DNA of 64,000 nt from Treponema sp. (GCA_009781475.1 WQYB01000003.1:25488-89487), one strand, 5' to 3'. Counted from the first letter of the stretch, positions 47,999 to 58,612 are shown. Notes: generated by a model from the sequence alone, not told the origin. Translations and numbers: made by a program.

Positions 47999-48886
47999 AT
48001 GCAGAAGAAGCAGTTAAAATCCAATGATAATTTGCTTGATGTGTATTACAAGCAGATTAAAGCATTTCCTCTTTTATCATTTGAAGAAGAATTGGAATTA
48101 TCCAGGCAAATTCAGGAAACCCTGCGCAATCAGGGCGATGTTTCAGAATTTGACGGGAATTGTCCTGCTTTGCATAAATTGGTCAACTCCAATTTAAGGC
48201 TGGTAATTAAAATTGCCGGATTATTTAATGTACCCGGCATTTCCATTATGGATATGATTCAGGAAGGCAATATAGGATTGATTCACGCGGCGAAAAAATT
48301 CGATTACCGCAAAAATGTTCGTTTTTGTTCTTATGCAAGCTGGTGGATCCGCCAATTTATAAGCAGATATATTATCAATAAAAGGCGCATGGTTCGTTTG
48401 CCGGAACGCAAAGAAGAAACACTGCGTAAAATCCAGCAAACATATCATGTTCTCTGCCAATCCTTGATGCATCAGCCGAATTCAGTTGATATTGCCAATG
48501 AACTTGGTATTTCTGTTCAGGATGTTGATTCGTATGTAAATATGTCCGCTGATTCATTATCATTTGAACGAAATATGAATGATGATGAAAATATAAGCGC
48601 TGTAGATTTCCATGAAGATTATACTTACAACCCTGAACGATCTTTAATGAAGCAGGCATCTGTTGACGGTACTATGCGTGTACTTAATAATTTAATGGAT
48701 AAAGAAAAACGAATAATAAGTTATCGTTATCAATTAAACGGCTGCGAGCGCCATACATTACGGGAAATCGGAGACAAACTTGATATATCTCCCGAAACTG
48801 TCCGCCAGATTGAACAAAGAGCGCTTAAAAAAATTCGAAGTCATGCAAATGAACTGCGCGAATGTATCTACGAAGAAGCGATGTAA
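47999..48886 (+). CDS. RNA polymerase sigma-70-family factor (RpoD/RpoS-like, 295 aa)
   Basis: NLLDVYYKQIKAFPLLSFEEELELSRQIQ; NLRLVIKIA...DMIQEGNIGLIHAAKKFDYRKNVRFCSYASWWIRQFISRYI; TLREIGDKLDISPETVRQIEQRALKKIR. Confidence 0.93.
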   Translation: MQKKQLKSNDNLLDVYYKQIKAFPLLSFEEELELSRQIQETLRNQGDVSEFDGNCPALHKLVNSNLRLVIKIAGLFNVPGISIMDMIQEGNIGLIHAAKKFDYRKNVRFCSYASWWIRQFISRYIINKRRMVRLPERKEETLRKIQQTYHVLCQSLMHQPNSVDIANELGISVQDVDSYVNMSADSLSFERNMNDDENISAVDFHEDYTYNPERSLMKQASVDGTMRVLNNLMDKEKRIISYRYQLNGCERHTLREIGDKLDISPETVRQIEQRALKKIRSHANELRECIYEEAM

Positions 48887-48907
48887 GACAAGTTAATAAA
48901 TTAAGAA

Positions 48908-49012
48908 TTTTTACCACGAACCACACGAACCATCACGAAAGAAGAAAAGATATCGAAGTATAAGTTCGTGGTCGTGCCTGTAGGCACGATTTTGTGTTTT
49001 TTGTGGTTAAGT
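48908..49012. repeat. Degenerate intergenic repeat (accacgaaccacacgaacc ... ggttcgtg/gtggttaag type)
   Basis: taccacgaaccacacgaaccatcacgaaag ... gttcgtggtcgtgcctgtaggcacg ... tgtggttaa. Confidence 0.5.
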
Positions 49013-49062
49013 ATTTTTTATAGTACTATTAAAATTATAGTAATTTATTTACAATCATTTTA

Positions 49063-50950
49063 TGATAAATGAAAATGCTCTTGTTATATATAAAAATAAA
49101 CCTGCGATTGTAAAGAGCGCGCTGAAGGAAAATATACAATTACTCTAGCAGACAGCGAACAGATAAAAGTGCGGGATAAAGATATAGAATTAATCCATCC
49201 CGGACCTGTAAAAAACTTCAGCGAAATTAATATTAATAACCTTTCAGACTCTTCAATCAAGGAAACATGGGAATTATTACTGGAAGAAAATGAACCCATG
49301 TCTTTAAAAGATCTTACCAATTTAATATATAACGAATATAAACCATCAACAGCTTTTGCGGTTTATTCCCTGTTAAAAGACGGGCTTTATTTTAATGGAA
49401 CAATCGATGCGATTACTCCCCGTAAAAAAGAAGATGTTGAAAGCGAAGAATCAAAACGCGGCGGTAAATTAAAAGAAACAGAGGAACGCTGCGCTTTTAT
49501 CGAACGTTTAAAATTATGTGTAAAAAACCCTTCAGGTAATGTTTTACTGCCTGATGATAAACGTTTCATGCAGGATATAGAAGCGCTGGCTTTCGGTAAA
49601 TCAATAAAGAGCCGTACGTTAAAAGATTTAGGTATTAGTGAAACGCCGGAAGACGCGCATAGTCTTCTTTTAAAAACAAGTTTTTGGACAAAGATGGTAA
49701 ATCCGCATCCAAGCCGTTTTGGTCTTTCTTTAAATAATGCTGTTGTTTGCCCCGACGCGCCTTTAGCCAATGAACAAAGAAAGGATCTATGTCACCTAAA
49801 AGCATTTGCCATTGATAATAGCTGGAGTAATGATCCCGACGATGCTATTTCTGTAACCGAAGAATCGGGAAATACTGTACTTTATGTGCATATCGCAGAT
49901 CCAGCTTCCAGTATTACTTTTGACAGTCCTTGCGAAAAAGAAGCAAGAGATCGCGGAGCCACTCTTTATATTCCGGAAGGTACTTTCCGTATGTTAGCTG
50001 AAGATACTATACCTTTATTTGCTCTTGGGTTATGTGAAAAATCACCTGCGCTTACTTTTAAAATGACAATAGATACACAAGGTAATGTTATTGATACTGA
50101 AATATTTCCTTCGATTATTAATGTGCGCCGTTTAACATACGAACAAGCCGACAGGGAAATGGAAGAAGATTCTGATGATGGTGTTATATTTCGTTCTCTT
50201 TTTAATTTAACGCAAAAAATTTGCAATCGCCGTATTAAACAAGGCGCTATCAATATTGAATATTATGATGTTCATATATTTATAGAAAATGAAACTGTAA
50301 AAATAGAACAGGAAATACATTGTAAATCCGCATCTATCGTAAAAGAATGTATGATAACAGCAGGAGAGGGAGCCGGAACATGGGCAGCTTCAAAAGGACT
50401 TGCATTTCCGTATATAAGTCAGGAAATTGAAACACAGCCCGATAACAAACAAAAAGATTTAGGCGGTATCGCAGGATCATTTCAGCTTAGGCGCTGTATG
50501 AGACCTCGTGTTCTTTCTGTAAAACCGGGTCGTCATCAGGGGTTGGGATTGGAAACTTACACACAGGTTACAAGCCCTCTTCGCAGGTACACAGACCTTT
50601 TATCGCACATTCAGATACGCAAAGTGCTGCGCGGCGAAAAACCGCTTTCTGCTGATGATATGTCAATGTGTCTCGGTTACGGCGAAGCTGCATCTTCTGC
50701 GGTAATTCACGCCGAAAGAGCTTCAAATAATCACTGGATTATGGTTTACCTTGCTGAAAAAATAGATTCAATATGGGATGCTATTGCAATCGAAAATAAA
50801 GGAAACCGCTGGCTTGTATTAATACCTTCAGTCGCGCTTGAAATCCAAATACCGCTGCAAAAGAAAGTATCACCTAACGAAACGATTAAACTGGTTTTAA
50901 AATCCGTTAACATTTCCAAAGGTGAAGCTATTTTTATACACGCGGTTTAG
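49063..50950 (+). CDS. RNB-domain exoribonuclease (RNase II/R family), with apparent frameshift near its 5' end
   Basis: ORF 49169..50950 has FAIDNSWSNDPDDAISV...VHIADPASSI; upstream ATG 49063 encodes MINENALVIYKNKPAIVKS, then shifts into AEGKYTITLADSEQIKVRDKDIELIHPGP at a GCGCGC run. Confidence 0.85.
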
Positions 50951-50961
50951 AACATTATAAA

Positions 50962-51005
50962 TAATGTCCGCGGATTAATGCGGATTTTCACGGATTAATA
51001 TAATT
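50962..51005. repeat. Degenerate dispersed repeat (tccgcggattaatgcggattttcacggattaat)
   Basis: Internal repetition of CGGATT(AAT) words in the short convergent intergenic gap. Confidence 0.5.
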
Positions 51006-51041
51006 ATCTGCGAACAGAAGAATTTAAGTGTTTAAATTTCT

Positions 51042-54000
51042 TCACCAGCAAATTAGTTTTTCTCTGTCGTTTACAAATCCATAATTTGTAAAATATTTTG
51101 CATACTCGCTTTTTGCTGCATCTTGACCGTTAATTTTTTCCAATACAATTTTATTTTGCGGCATTATCATTCTTGTTCGCGGTATTTTTAACATTTCAAT
51201 TAACCGTGGAATATCGTGATCATCTGTTTTTATTAAAATTTGGAGTTCCTTGCCTGTTTTTGCAGACATGGCAAGAAGGTTTGAGCCTTTATAATAAAGC
51301 CTGTTACCGGAGCTTCTGGCGCATAACTTGTATTTAATATTGGAAAAATCTATTTCCAAACCTGCCGGGCTTGCCGGGTCTGCGGCGTTCATCCAGAAAA
51401 ATTCATTAAAACTTTCTGCTTTTTCAAGCTCGGAAGCAATCGAAGGAGACGCAAATTGCAAAGAATTAACACCTGCAAAAAAACGGCCTGTTACAAGTTC
51501 GCCTGCAAGTTCCATCCGCCGCATGGTAGGAAGCAGTTTTGACCATGATAAAACAGAAGATTCGTATTCCAAAAACGGACGGCATAAAATTCCCCAGCGG
51601 CTTAGTAAAAGACGCACACGATCGCGGTTAAGAGCATCTTCTTCGATAGGATCGATATCTGATAATGAACTATTTGTATAATAATCATTTGTTAAAAGCG
51701 AAAACCAGTTACCGTGTACAGGCGCTCCGCCTTTCCAGCGGTTTTTTAAAGCGCTCGGAATTTTCGGCTTGCGTCCAAACGAATAATTGTTATTCGAAAT
51801 TTGCGGTATCTCAATTTCTTTTGGAATAAAGCCGTGTTCTATACCTCTTCTTACAGGATCATAAGAATCTGCGGTTAAATTACCTTTCCAAACTTCATCC
51901 CATAAAGATTCTGTGCAGGTACGGCTGTCTGTATTTAATTCGTTTTTTATTTCCCAAAAATCTCGCGGACGGTTAAAAAAAGCCGATGTTATTAATTTTT
52001 CCATCATGTTATTTGTTTCTGTATTTTTTTGGTTTTCAAAAGCCAATTCCAAATCTTCCGGATGACAAAAACTAATTTTTTCTTTTCCGCCTGTTCCGTA
52101 CCATACAAGATTCCCTTCGCGTATCTGTTTATTTAATTTTTCAGGATCATACATTGAGTTTCTTGCATAAAATATTTCTGTTTCCCATAACTTAGCGGTT
52201 GCACTCCAAGCCTGAAGATTATTTTTAAAAATCGAATCATCATTTCCGCCCAATCCGTGTTTAAGTGCAAGAAATGGAACAATTAACGAAGCCGCTCTTT
52301 CTTTTATTTCTGCTCTTGCTTTTTTGCGTGAGAGACGTAAAAGCAATTCTAGATTTTCTCTATCGCAAATTAAAGGAGTTTGCGTTGTTTCAGATTCTGC
52401 GTCTTCACAAATAATGTCATTAAAAACTTCATCAACTTCTGCAAGGGCGTTAATAGCGTCTTCTGTTTCACTTATTGCCGTGCCGAATATTTTGCTTATT
52501 TGTTCTGCAGAAATTGGTCCTTCATAACGCAGCCATTGACCAAGAATACTTAAAGGTTCTTTTTCCCAAGTTTCTTCCCATTCACTGTGAACAATTGATG
52601 CTATTTTTGCGCCGTTTCGTTTAATTGTTTTTATTTTCTGTGTATCGATTGTATTTATAATTTCCTGCGGTATAAATGAACATAAAGATTCCCATTCATT
52701 TAAAGGTATGGCGATTCTTTCTTTTACCCATTCAACTAAAGAGCGTTCGTTATCAGGAGCGTATCCGTATTTTTCTCTTCTCAGCCTTGAAACAAAATCT
52801 TCTATTATTAATTTTTTTAAGACAGGACGCAATGATGCGTTGTTTATTGCTTCTTCAATAATTTTGTCGGAAAGGGTTGCGGATTTTGAACCTATTAAAT
52901 CTTTTCGATCGTCATATTCATATACGAAATTGTCTGTTTCGGCTCTTACAACATCATTGGAAAAAGGACTTGGTGTATTTGTTTGAAAAAACGATAAAGT
53001 TATTTCACCATTATTTATGGAAGAAATTAAATCGTTAAACCCCGTCATGTCGAATGTGTCGATAAGGCAGCTTCGCCATGCTTCAGTTGTTACGGGAAAA
53101 CCATCTTCTTCCATTACGGCGTCAAAAAGGCGTTTTGATCTTTGGCGCATGAGCCAAAGCGGAGTGCGTTTGCCAAACGGCGCTTTTGGAAGTAAAAGAC
53201 TGCGTTCTGCTGCTTCGCGGAACGCTGCGCCGAAAATACCGGAGCTTTCCAGGCGGTTTCTGAAAAACCTCTGCGCTCTTGTAATTCCGCCTGTATCACA
53301 ATTTTCAAGAGATAAAAGCGCTTTTCTGAATATTTCTTCTATGTGATGCCCTGTTTCTTCGATGCCAAGATTAGGCAGTAAAAATAAAATATTGTCATCG
53401 GTAGAAAAAGAAGCTACACGCAGTTTAATTGTTTCTTCAAGTTCTGTGCTTAAAGCAAGTGAAAGCGGATAATTAATTTGTCCGCCTCTGAAACTGTGAA
53501 CTACTACGGAGCAAAAATCCCTGTTTTGTTCGTTACCTTTTATTATTTCAATAATAATGTTTTTATTGTCAGATAACGGAAGACCTCTTTGCGATATGCC
53601 TTGCTGTTTTAAAAAATTATTAAGAGAATTATATGCACATGCGGGAAGGTCTGATGGAATACTGGCGCTTTTATTAAATTCTTCCAGTATTAAAAGTAAT
53701 TTTTTGGTCAGGTTAACGCTTCTGAATTGTATATCCGCTTTCCAGAACGGAATATAATCAGACCTTTTTTCCAGCGGAGTAACTTCTACAGATTCATCGC
53801 TGATGCTGTCTATCCGCCAGCCTCTCGCTCCAAAATCAAAATGATCGCCGACTCGTCTTTCCCAGACAAACTCTTCGTCAAGCTCTCCTATTTTTGTTCT
53901 GTCAGGAAGCCTTATCGAATAATGTCCGCGGTTTGTTATAACACCGCTTGATGTATAGAGCAGGGTAGTGGTTCCGTCCATTATACCGATTGTTCCTTCT

Positions 54001-55502
54001 GTATTTTCAAGCCAAAGACGCTGTTTTACATCACGCAGTCTGGATTTACTGTTAAGGTTTTCCTTTGACGAAAGCCCTGCAAGCATTCGTATAACACGTT
54101 TATATGAATCGTAATTAAGATTTTTAAAAATATAAAAAGTTTTTATAAGTTCATAAAGTTCTTCGATGTTTCTGTCTTTTTCCGAACAAAGAGCGAGCAC
54201 CAATTGCGCAAGAATGTCCTGCGGATTTTCTATAGGAAAAATTTCTTCTATATCTCTTTCTTCAACGGCGTTTTTTATAGCGGCTGCTATTAAAAGGTCT
54301 TTGCCATGAAAGGCAAAAAGTTTTCCCTTGCTTGTCTGTCCTACACTGTGACCTGCTCTTCCTATCCGCTGTAAAACCTGCGACACATTACCCGGGCTTC
54401 CTGCAAGAATAACTTCATCTATGTCACCGATGTCGATACCAAGTTCCAAAGAAGCAGTTGCAACAACACATGGAAGTATTCCTTGCGCTAGTCCTTTTTC
54501 TACGCTGCGTCTTAGTTCTTTTGCAAGAGATCCGTGGTGTGGAAAAGCGATTGCTCCTTTAAGATCCCGTCCTGTTGGGTTTCCGTTATGCGCAAAAAAG
54601 ATGGCTCCTTCCTGATTGATCAAGTGACAAAGACGTTCCGCTCTTTTTCGTGATTCCGCGAATACAAGTAAAGTCGCTCCTTCCCAAATTCGTTTTAAAA
54701 CATAATTGATTAACGGAGTATAACGGCTTGCAAAATTAGCATTATTATTAAATATATATGTGTCTGTATCTTCTGTTTGTTCCAAAGAAGTAATATCCGG
54801 AAACTCAACACTAAACTCAATTTTCTTTTGTGCGGGAGGAGAGACAATATGAACATTTTTCCCGACAAATTCTGCGGTTACTTGAGGATTACGGACAGTA
54901 GCAGAAAGACTTATTCGCTGAAAATCCCCCGCAATTAATTTTAGCCTTTCTATTTGGCACGAAAGATACGCGCCTCTTTTATTTCCGATTATCGCGTGTA
55001 CTTCGTCTATAATTAAACATTTAACATTCGATAAAACTATCCTGCCTTTTGGATTTAATAAAATAATCGCAAGGCTTTCCGGAGTAAGAACAAGTATCGA
55101 AGGAGGTTTAATAAAAAACTTTCTGCGCGCGGATTGCGGAGTGTCGCCAGACCTTGTTTCTACACGAACAGGCGGAAATGCAAGACCTTCTTTTTCAAAT
55201 TGTGTTTTTATTGCCGCTAAAGGTAAAAGTAAATTTCGTTTTATATCTTCGTTTAATGCTTTAAGAGGAGAAACATAAATAACAGATAATTTTTCCGCAG
55301 GATATTCATTTCTGCAAAAGCTGGAAATAGCCGAAAGAAAAGCTGTGAGAGTTTTACCGCTGCCTGTAGGAGCCAGTGCCAAAACATTTTCGCCTCTTTC
55401 AATTAAAGGCCACGCCTGTATTTGTACAGGCGTGGGTTTTTCGAAAGTTTCTGCAAACCAGGTGCGGATTATCGGATGAAAAGTTTCCGGTAATTTACCC
55501 AA
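51042..55502 (-). CDS. lhr: Large DEAD/DEAH helicase, Lhr family
   Basis: PTPVQIQAWPLIERGENVLALAPTGSGKTLTAFLSAI; IIDEVHAIIGNKRGAYLSCQIERL; VVATASLELGIDIGDIDEVILAGSPGNVSQVLQRIGRAGHSVG. Confidence 0.95.
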   Translation of the reverse strand: MGKLPETFHPIIRTWFAETFEKPTPVQIQAWPLIERGENVLALAPTGSGKTLTAFLSAISSFCRNEYPAEKLSVIYVSPLKALNEDIKRNLLLPLAAIKTQFEKEGLAFPPVRVETRSGDTPQSARRKFFIKPPSILVLTPESLAIILLNPKGRIVLSNVKCLIIDEVHAIIGNKRGAYLSCQIERLKLIAGDFQRISLSATVRNPQVTAEFVGKNVHIVSPPAQKKIEFSVEFPDITSLEQTEDTDTYIFNNNANFASRYTPLINYVLKRIWEGATLLVFAESRKRAERLCHLINQEGAIFFAHNGNPTGRDLKGAIAFPHHGSLAKELRRSVEKGLAQGILPCVVATASLELGIDIGDIDEVILAGSPGNVSQVLQRIGRAGHSVGQTSKGKLFAFHGKDLLIAAAIKNAVEERDIEEIFPIENPQDILAQLVLALCSEKDRNIEELYELIKTFYIFKNLNYDSYKRVIRMLAGLSSKENLNSKSRLRDVKQRLWLENTEGTIGIMDGTTTLLYTSSGVITNRGHYSIRLPDRTKIGELDEEFVWERRVGDHFDFGARGWRIDSISDESVEVTPLEKRSDYIPFWKADIQFRSVNLTKKLLLILEEFNKSASIPSDLPACAYNSLNNFLKQQGISQRGLPLSDNKNIIIEIIKGNEQNRDFCSVVVHSFRGGQINYPLSLALSTELEETIKLRVASFSTDDNILFLLPNLGIEETGHHIEEIFRKALLSLENCDTGGITRAQRFFRNRLESSGIFGAAFREAAERSLLLPKAPFGKRTPLWLMRQRSKRLFDAVMEEDGFPVTTEAWRSCLIDTFDMTGFNDLISSINNGEITLSFFQTNTPSPFSNDVVRAETDNFVYEYDDRKDLIGSKSATLSDKIIEEAINNASLRPVLKKLIIEDFVSRLRREKYGYAPDNERSLVEWVKERIAIPLNEWESLCSFIPQEIINTIDTQKIKTIKRNGAKIASIVHSEWEETWEKEPLSILGQWLRYEGPISAEQISKIFGTAISETEDAINALAEVDEVFNDIICEDAESETTQTPLICDRENLELLLRLSRKKARAEIKERAASLIVPFLALKHGLGGNDDSIFKNNLQAWSATAKLWETEIFYARNSMYDPEKLNKQIREGNLVWYGTGGKEKISFCHPEDLELAFENQKNTETNNMMEKLITSAFFNRPRDFWEIKNELNTDSRTCTESLWDEVWKGNLTADSYDPVRRGIEHGFIPKEIEIPQISNNNYSFGRKPKIPSALKNRWKGGAPVHGNWFSLLTNDYYTNSSLSDIDPIEEDALNRDRVRLLLSRWGILCRPFLEYESSVLSWSKLLPTMRRMELAGELVTGRFFAGVNSLQFASPSIASELEKAESFNEFFWMNAADPASPAGLEIDFSNIKYKLCARSSGNRLYYKGSNLLAMSAKTGKELQILIKTDDHDIPRLIEMLKIPRTRMIMPQNKIVLEKINGQDAAKSEYAKYFTNYGFVNDREKLICW

Positions 55503-57264
55503 TTTTTGCTATTGGCTGTTTTGACGCGGCTTGTGTTCCAGTCGGGACAAGGAAGTGTACTTTACCTGCCACGTTTGTTTTTATTTCAAGTTCCATCTTC
55601 ATGGATTCTAAAATTAAAATAGTTTCGCCGGGTTTTACATCCTGACCTTCAGACGCTACATAACGAAGAACAGTTCCCGCAACAGGAGCTACAATAGTAT
55701 CACCGCCTGCAGTTGTCGTTGATGGAGCTGCCGGTGCTGCCGCTGCGCCAGCCGGAGCTACGGCTACAGTTCCAGCAGGAGCTACAACAACATCGTAATT
55801 TGCGCCGTTTACATTTATCGAGTAACGCGCAGCTTGTGAAGCAGCTTGCCCTGCAGGTGCGGATGCGGGAGCGGCTGAAACTTCAGCTTCAGGTTTAAAT
55901 ACAACAGGTCCTTCTGCGCGTTTTTTAAAGAAGTCCGGAGCAACTTTTGGGAACATGGCTAGTGTAAGAACATCTTCTGTAGATACATTATTACCAAGTA
56001 TTTTTTTTGCTTCTTCTTCAAGTTTTGAATATTCCGCGGGGATTTCGTCTGCAGGGCGGCATGTCATTTCTTTTTCCATCTTTAAAGCATCAAGCGCTTT
56101 TTTTACAAGGTCTGAATTTTTTGGAGCAGGACAGGCTCCGTATTTACCTGCGACAAGATCCTGGAACTCGCCTGAAAGTTTGTTATAACGTCCGAAAAGT
56201 ACGTTAAAAACTGCCTGAGTTCCGACGATTTGGCTTGTAGGTGTTACAAGCGGCGGATAACCTGCGTCTTTTTGTACAACTGCGATTTCTTTAAGAACAT
56301 CGTCCATCTTGTCGGCGGCTCCTTGTTCTTTAAGCTGGCTTTCCATATTGCTTAACATTCCGCCTGGAACCTGGCTGACTAAAAGACGTGTATCTGCTCC
56401 GAGGAAGCTCGATTCAAATTTTTTATAATTTTTGCGGACTTCGCGGAAGTATGCTGCGATTTCAAGTAACAGGTTTATATCCAATCCTGTGTCGTATTCG
56501 GTTCCTTTAAAAATTTCTACCATTGTTTCTGTCGGGCTGTGGCTTGTTCCCATCGACATCGAAGAAATTGTCGTATCAAGAATTTCCGCTCCGGCTTCGG
56601 CGCACTTTGTTAAAGTCGCTACCGACATACCTGTAGTGGCATGAGTGTGGATTTCGACAGGAAGGGTTGTTACTTTTTTTATTGCCTTTACAAGATCGTA
56701 GCCTTCGTAAGGTTTTAAAAGTCCTGCCATGTCTTTTATACAAATTGAATCCGCGCCGATATCAACAAGCTGTTTTGCAAATTCGGCGTATTTTTCTATT
56801 GTGTGGAATGGTGTTACAGCGTAAGAAATAGTCGCTTGAATATGCTTACCTGTTTTTTTTGCGGCTTCTGTTGCGGTTTTAAAATTGCGGGGATCGTTAC
56901 ATGCGTCAAAAATACGGAAAATATCGACGCCGTTTTTTGCGGCATATTCTACGAATTTGGCGACAACATCATCGCCGTAATGGCGGTAGCCTAAAAGATT
57001 TTGACCGCGAAGAAGCATCATTATAGGAGTTTTGGGAAGAGCTTTTTTTAATTTCTTTAATCTTTCCCACGGATCTTCATTAAGAAATCTGATACATGCG
57101 TCGAAAGTAGCTCCGCCCCATGCTTCCAGTGCGTAAAAACCTGCTTTATCAAGTTTGTCGCAGATCGGCAGCATATCCGCAGTTACCATGCGGGTAGCAA
57201 ACAATGACTGATGCGCATCACGCAATACTAAATCGGTTAATTTTACTTTTGGCATTTTTCCCAT
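55495..57264 (-). CDS. oadA: Oxaloacetate decarboxylase alpha subunit / biotin-containing carboxyltransferase
   Basis: KLTDLVLRDAHQSLFATRMVTADMLPICDKLDKAGFYALEAWGGATFDACIRFLNEDPWERL; biotinyl ESMKMELEI. Confidence 0.95.
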   Translation of the reverse strand: MGKMPKVKLTDLVLRDAHQSLFATRMVTADMLPICDKLDKAGFYALEAWGGATFDACIRFLNEDPWERLKKLKKALPKTPIMMLLRGQNLLGYRHYGDDVVAKFVEYAAKNGVDIFRIFDACNDPRNFKTATEAAKKTGKHIQATISYAVTPFHTIEKYAEFAKQLVDIGADSICIKDMAGLLKPYEGYDLVKAIKKVTTLPVEIHTHATTGMSVATLTKCAEAGAEILDTTISSMSMGTSHSPTETMVEIFKGTEYDTGLDINLLLEIAAYFREVRKNYKKFESSFLGADTRLLVSQVPGGMLSNMESQLKEQGAADKMDDVLKEIAVVQKDAGYPPLVTPTSQIVGTQAVFNVLFGRYNKLSGEFQDLVAGKYGACPAPKNSDLVKKALDALKMEKEMTCRPADEIPAEYSKLEEEAKKILGNNVSTEDVLTLAMFPKVAPDFFKKRAEGPVVFKPEAEVSAAPASAPAGQAASQAARYSINVNGANYDVVVAPAGTVAVAPAGAAAAPAAPSTTTAGGDTIVAPVAGTVLRYVASEGQDVKPGETILILESMKMELEIKTNVAGKVHFLVPTGTQAASKQPIAKIG

Positions 57265-57282
57265 CCTTTTTAAAAATTTATA

Positions 57283-57507
57283 TTAGTTATTTGTTTTTCT
57301 GTATTCTGTAACAGCGGCGGTAATGGCTGCGATTACGCCATCGTTTGATTTTTCGCCGGCAAAAGCGCTTCCTTCTTTTTGTATGTTAAATTTGGCTTCT
57401 ATGCCTCTGCCAAGTTTTGTTAATAAAGCAATCATTAATGTGAAAATAATACCCATACCAATAAGATGTAAAATACTGCCCTGATTGATCATTTCTATTA
57501 AGGTCAT
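57283..57507 (-). CDS. Sodium-pump decarboxylase gamma-subunit-like small membrane protein
   Basis: Single N-terminal TM, 74 aa, immediately upstream of oadA. Confidence 0.7.
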   Translation of the reverse strand: MTLIEMINQGSILHLIGMGIIFTLMIALLTKLGRGIEAKFNIQKEGSAFAGEKSNDGVIAAITAAVTEYRKTNN

Positions 57508-57561
57508 AGATCCTCCAAATTGATTTTATATTACAGGAAAATTCAAGCGGTTACAAGGGTA

Positions 57562-58611
57562 CTATTTAAGTTTTTTCCGCAATTTGCGGCGGCGGTTTCT
57601 TTCTGCGGCTTCTTCAGCGCTTTCAGTTTCTGATTTACCGTTTTCTTCATTGTTGTAAATACGGATTACTTCCTTGTCAGGAAGGCGTGACGCAATTATG
57701 AGCCAAATTGCTCCGAACAGCATCATAAAAAAGCATAAAACCTGTCCTGTAGAAAAACTAAGAAGCGGGTGCGCGTATGCTGTCGGAAGAGTAGTTTTTA
57801 CAATTTCGAACCGATAGCCAAGATGCGAATCCGGTTCGCGGAAATACTCGATTATGAAACGGAAAAAACCATAACCTATAAAATATAAACCGATTAAAAA
57901 CCCTTTAAATGGTTTTCGATTACGGAAAATCCAGATAATCGCCCAAAGAACAATACCTTCAAATAAGGCTTCGTATAATTGAGAAGGGTGGCGGGGAAGG
58001 TTAACATACAAAAGACCTGTTATATCGATACCGGTTTTTGCCGCTATTTCCTGCACCCACGGTTCGTATGCAGGAAGCAATTCTGTTCTTGTTATATCAT
58101 TATATGGAAAAATTATTCCTAACGGACCTGATGTTACCCTGCCGTAAAGTTCGGCATTGATAAAATTGCCAAGCCGTCCGAATGTATAACCAAGCGGGAT
58201 CGCCGCAGCAAACATATCGCCTATTTCACGGAAACTGTATTTTTTAACCTTTGCATAAAGTATTACTGCAAGAAGTCCGCCTATTGCGCCACCGTGATAA
58301 CTCATGCCCTGAAGCCCTGTGAACTTTCCGCGTCCGTCGAATGGCCAGAAAATCAGCCAGGGTTTTAACCAATATGTGTTGTCGCCGTAGTAAAATAAAG
58401 TTGAAAAAAGTCTTGCACCTAAAAGCAGTCCCAGTATTCCCCAGACAAACAAACTGGAAAGCGCGTCTTCTGACATCGGAAAGTTTCGCTCTCTAACTTG
58501 TCTTCGGTATATATAATAGGCGGTCGCAAATGCAAATATAAACATTAGCCCGTACCAGCGAAACGGTAAACCGGGAATTATTACAGGGTTAAGCCATGAT
58601 GGAAAATCCAT
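57562..58611 (-). CDS. lgt: Prolipoprotein diacylglyceryl transferase
   Basis: FRWYGLMFIFAFATAYY; GMSYHGGAIGG; GRLGNFINAELYGR; PSQLYEALFEG. Confidence 0.95.
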   Translation of the reverse strand: MDFPSWLNPVIIPGLPFRWYGLMFIFAFATAYYIYRRQVRERNFPMSEDALSSLFVWGILGLLLGARLFSTLFYYGDNTYWLKPWLIFWPFDGRGKFTGLQGMSYHGGAIGGLLAVILYAKVKKYSFREIGDMFAAAIPLGYTFGRLGNFINAELYGRVTSGPLGIIFPYNDITRTELLPAYEPWVQEIAAKTGIDITGLLYVNLPRHPSQLYEALFEGIVLWAIIWIFRNRKPFKGFLIGLYFIGYGFFRFIIEYFREPDSHLGYRFEIVKTTLPTAYAHPLLSFSTGQVLCFFMMLFGAIWLIIASRLPDKEVIRIYNNEENGKSETESAEEAAERNRRRKLRKKLK

Positions 58612-58612
58612 T

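Noticed and set aside
49169-50950. RNB gene start at GTG 49169
   Set aside because: Upstream sequence clearly continues the protein in the same frame back to about 49121 and, after a 2-nt indel, to ATG 49063.
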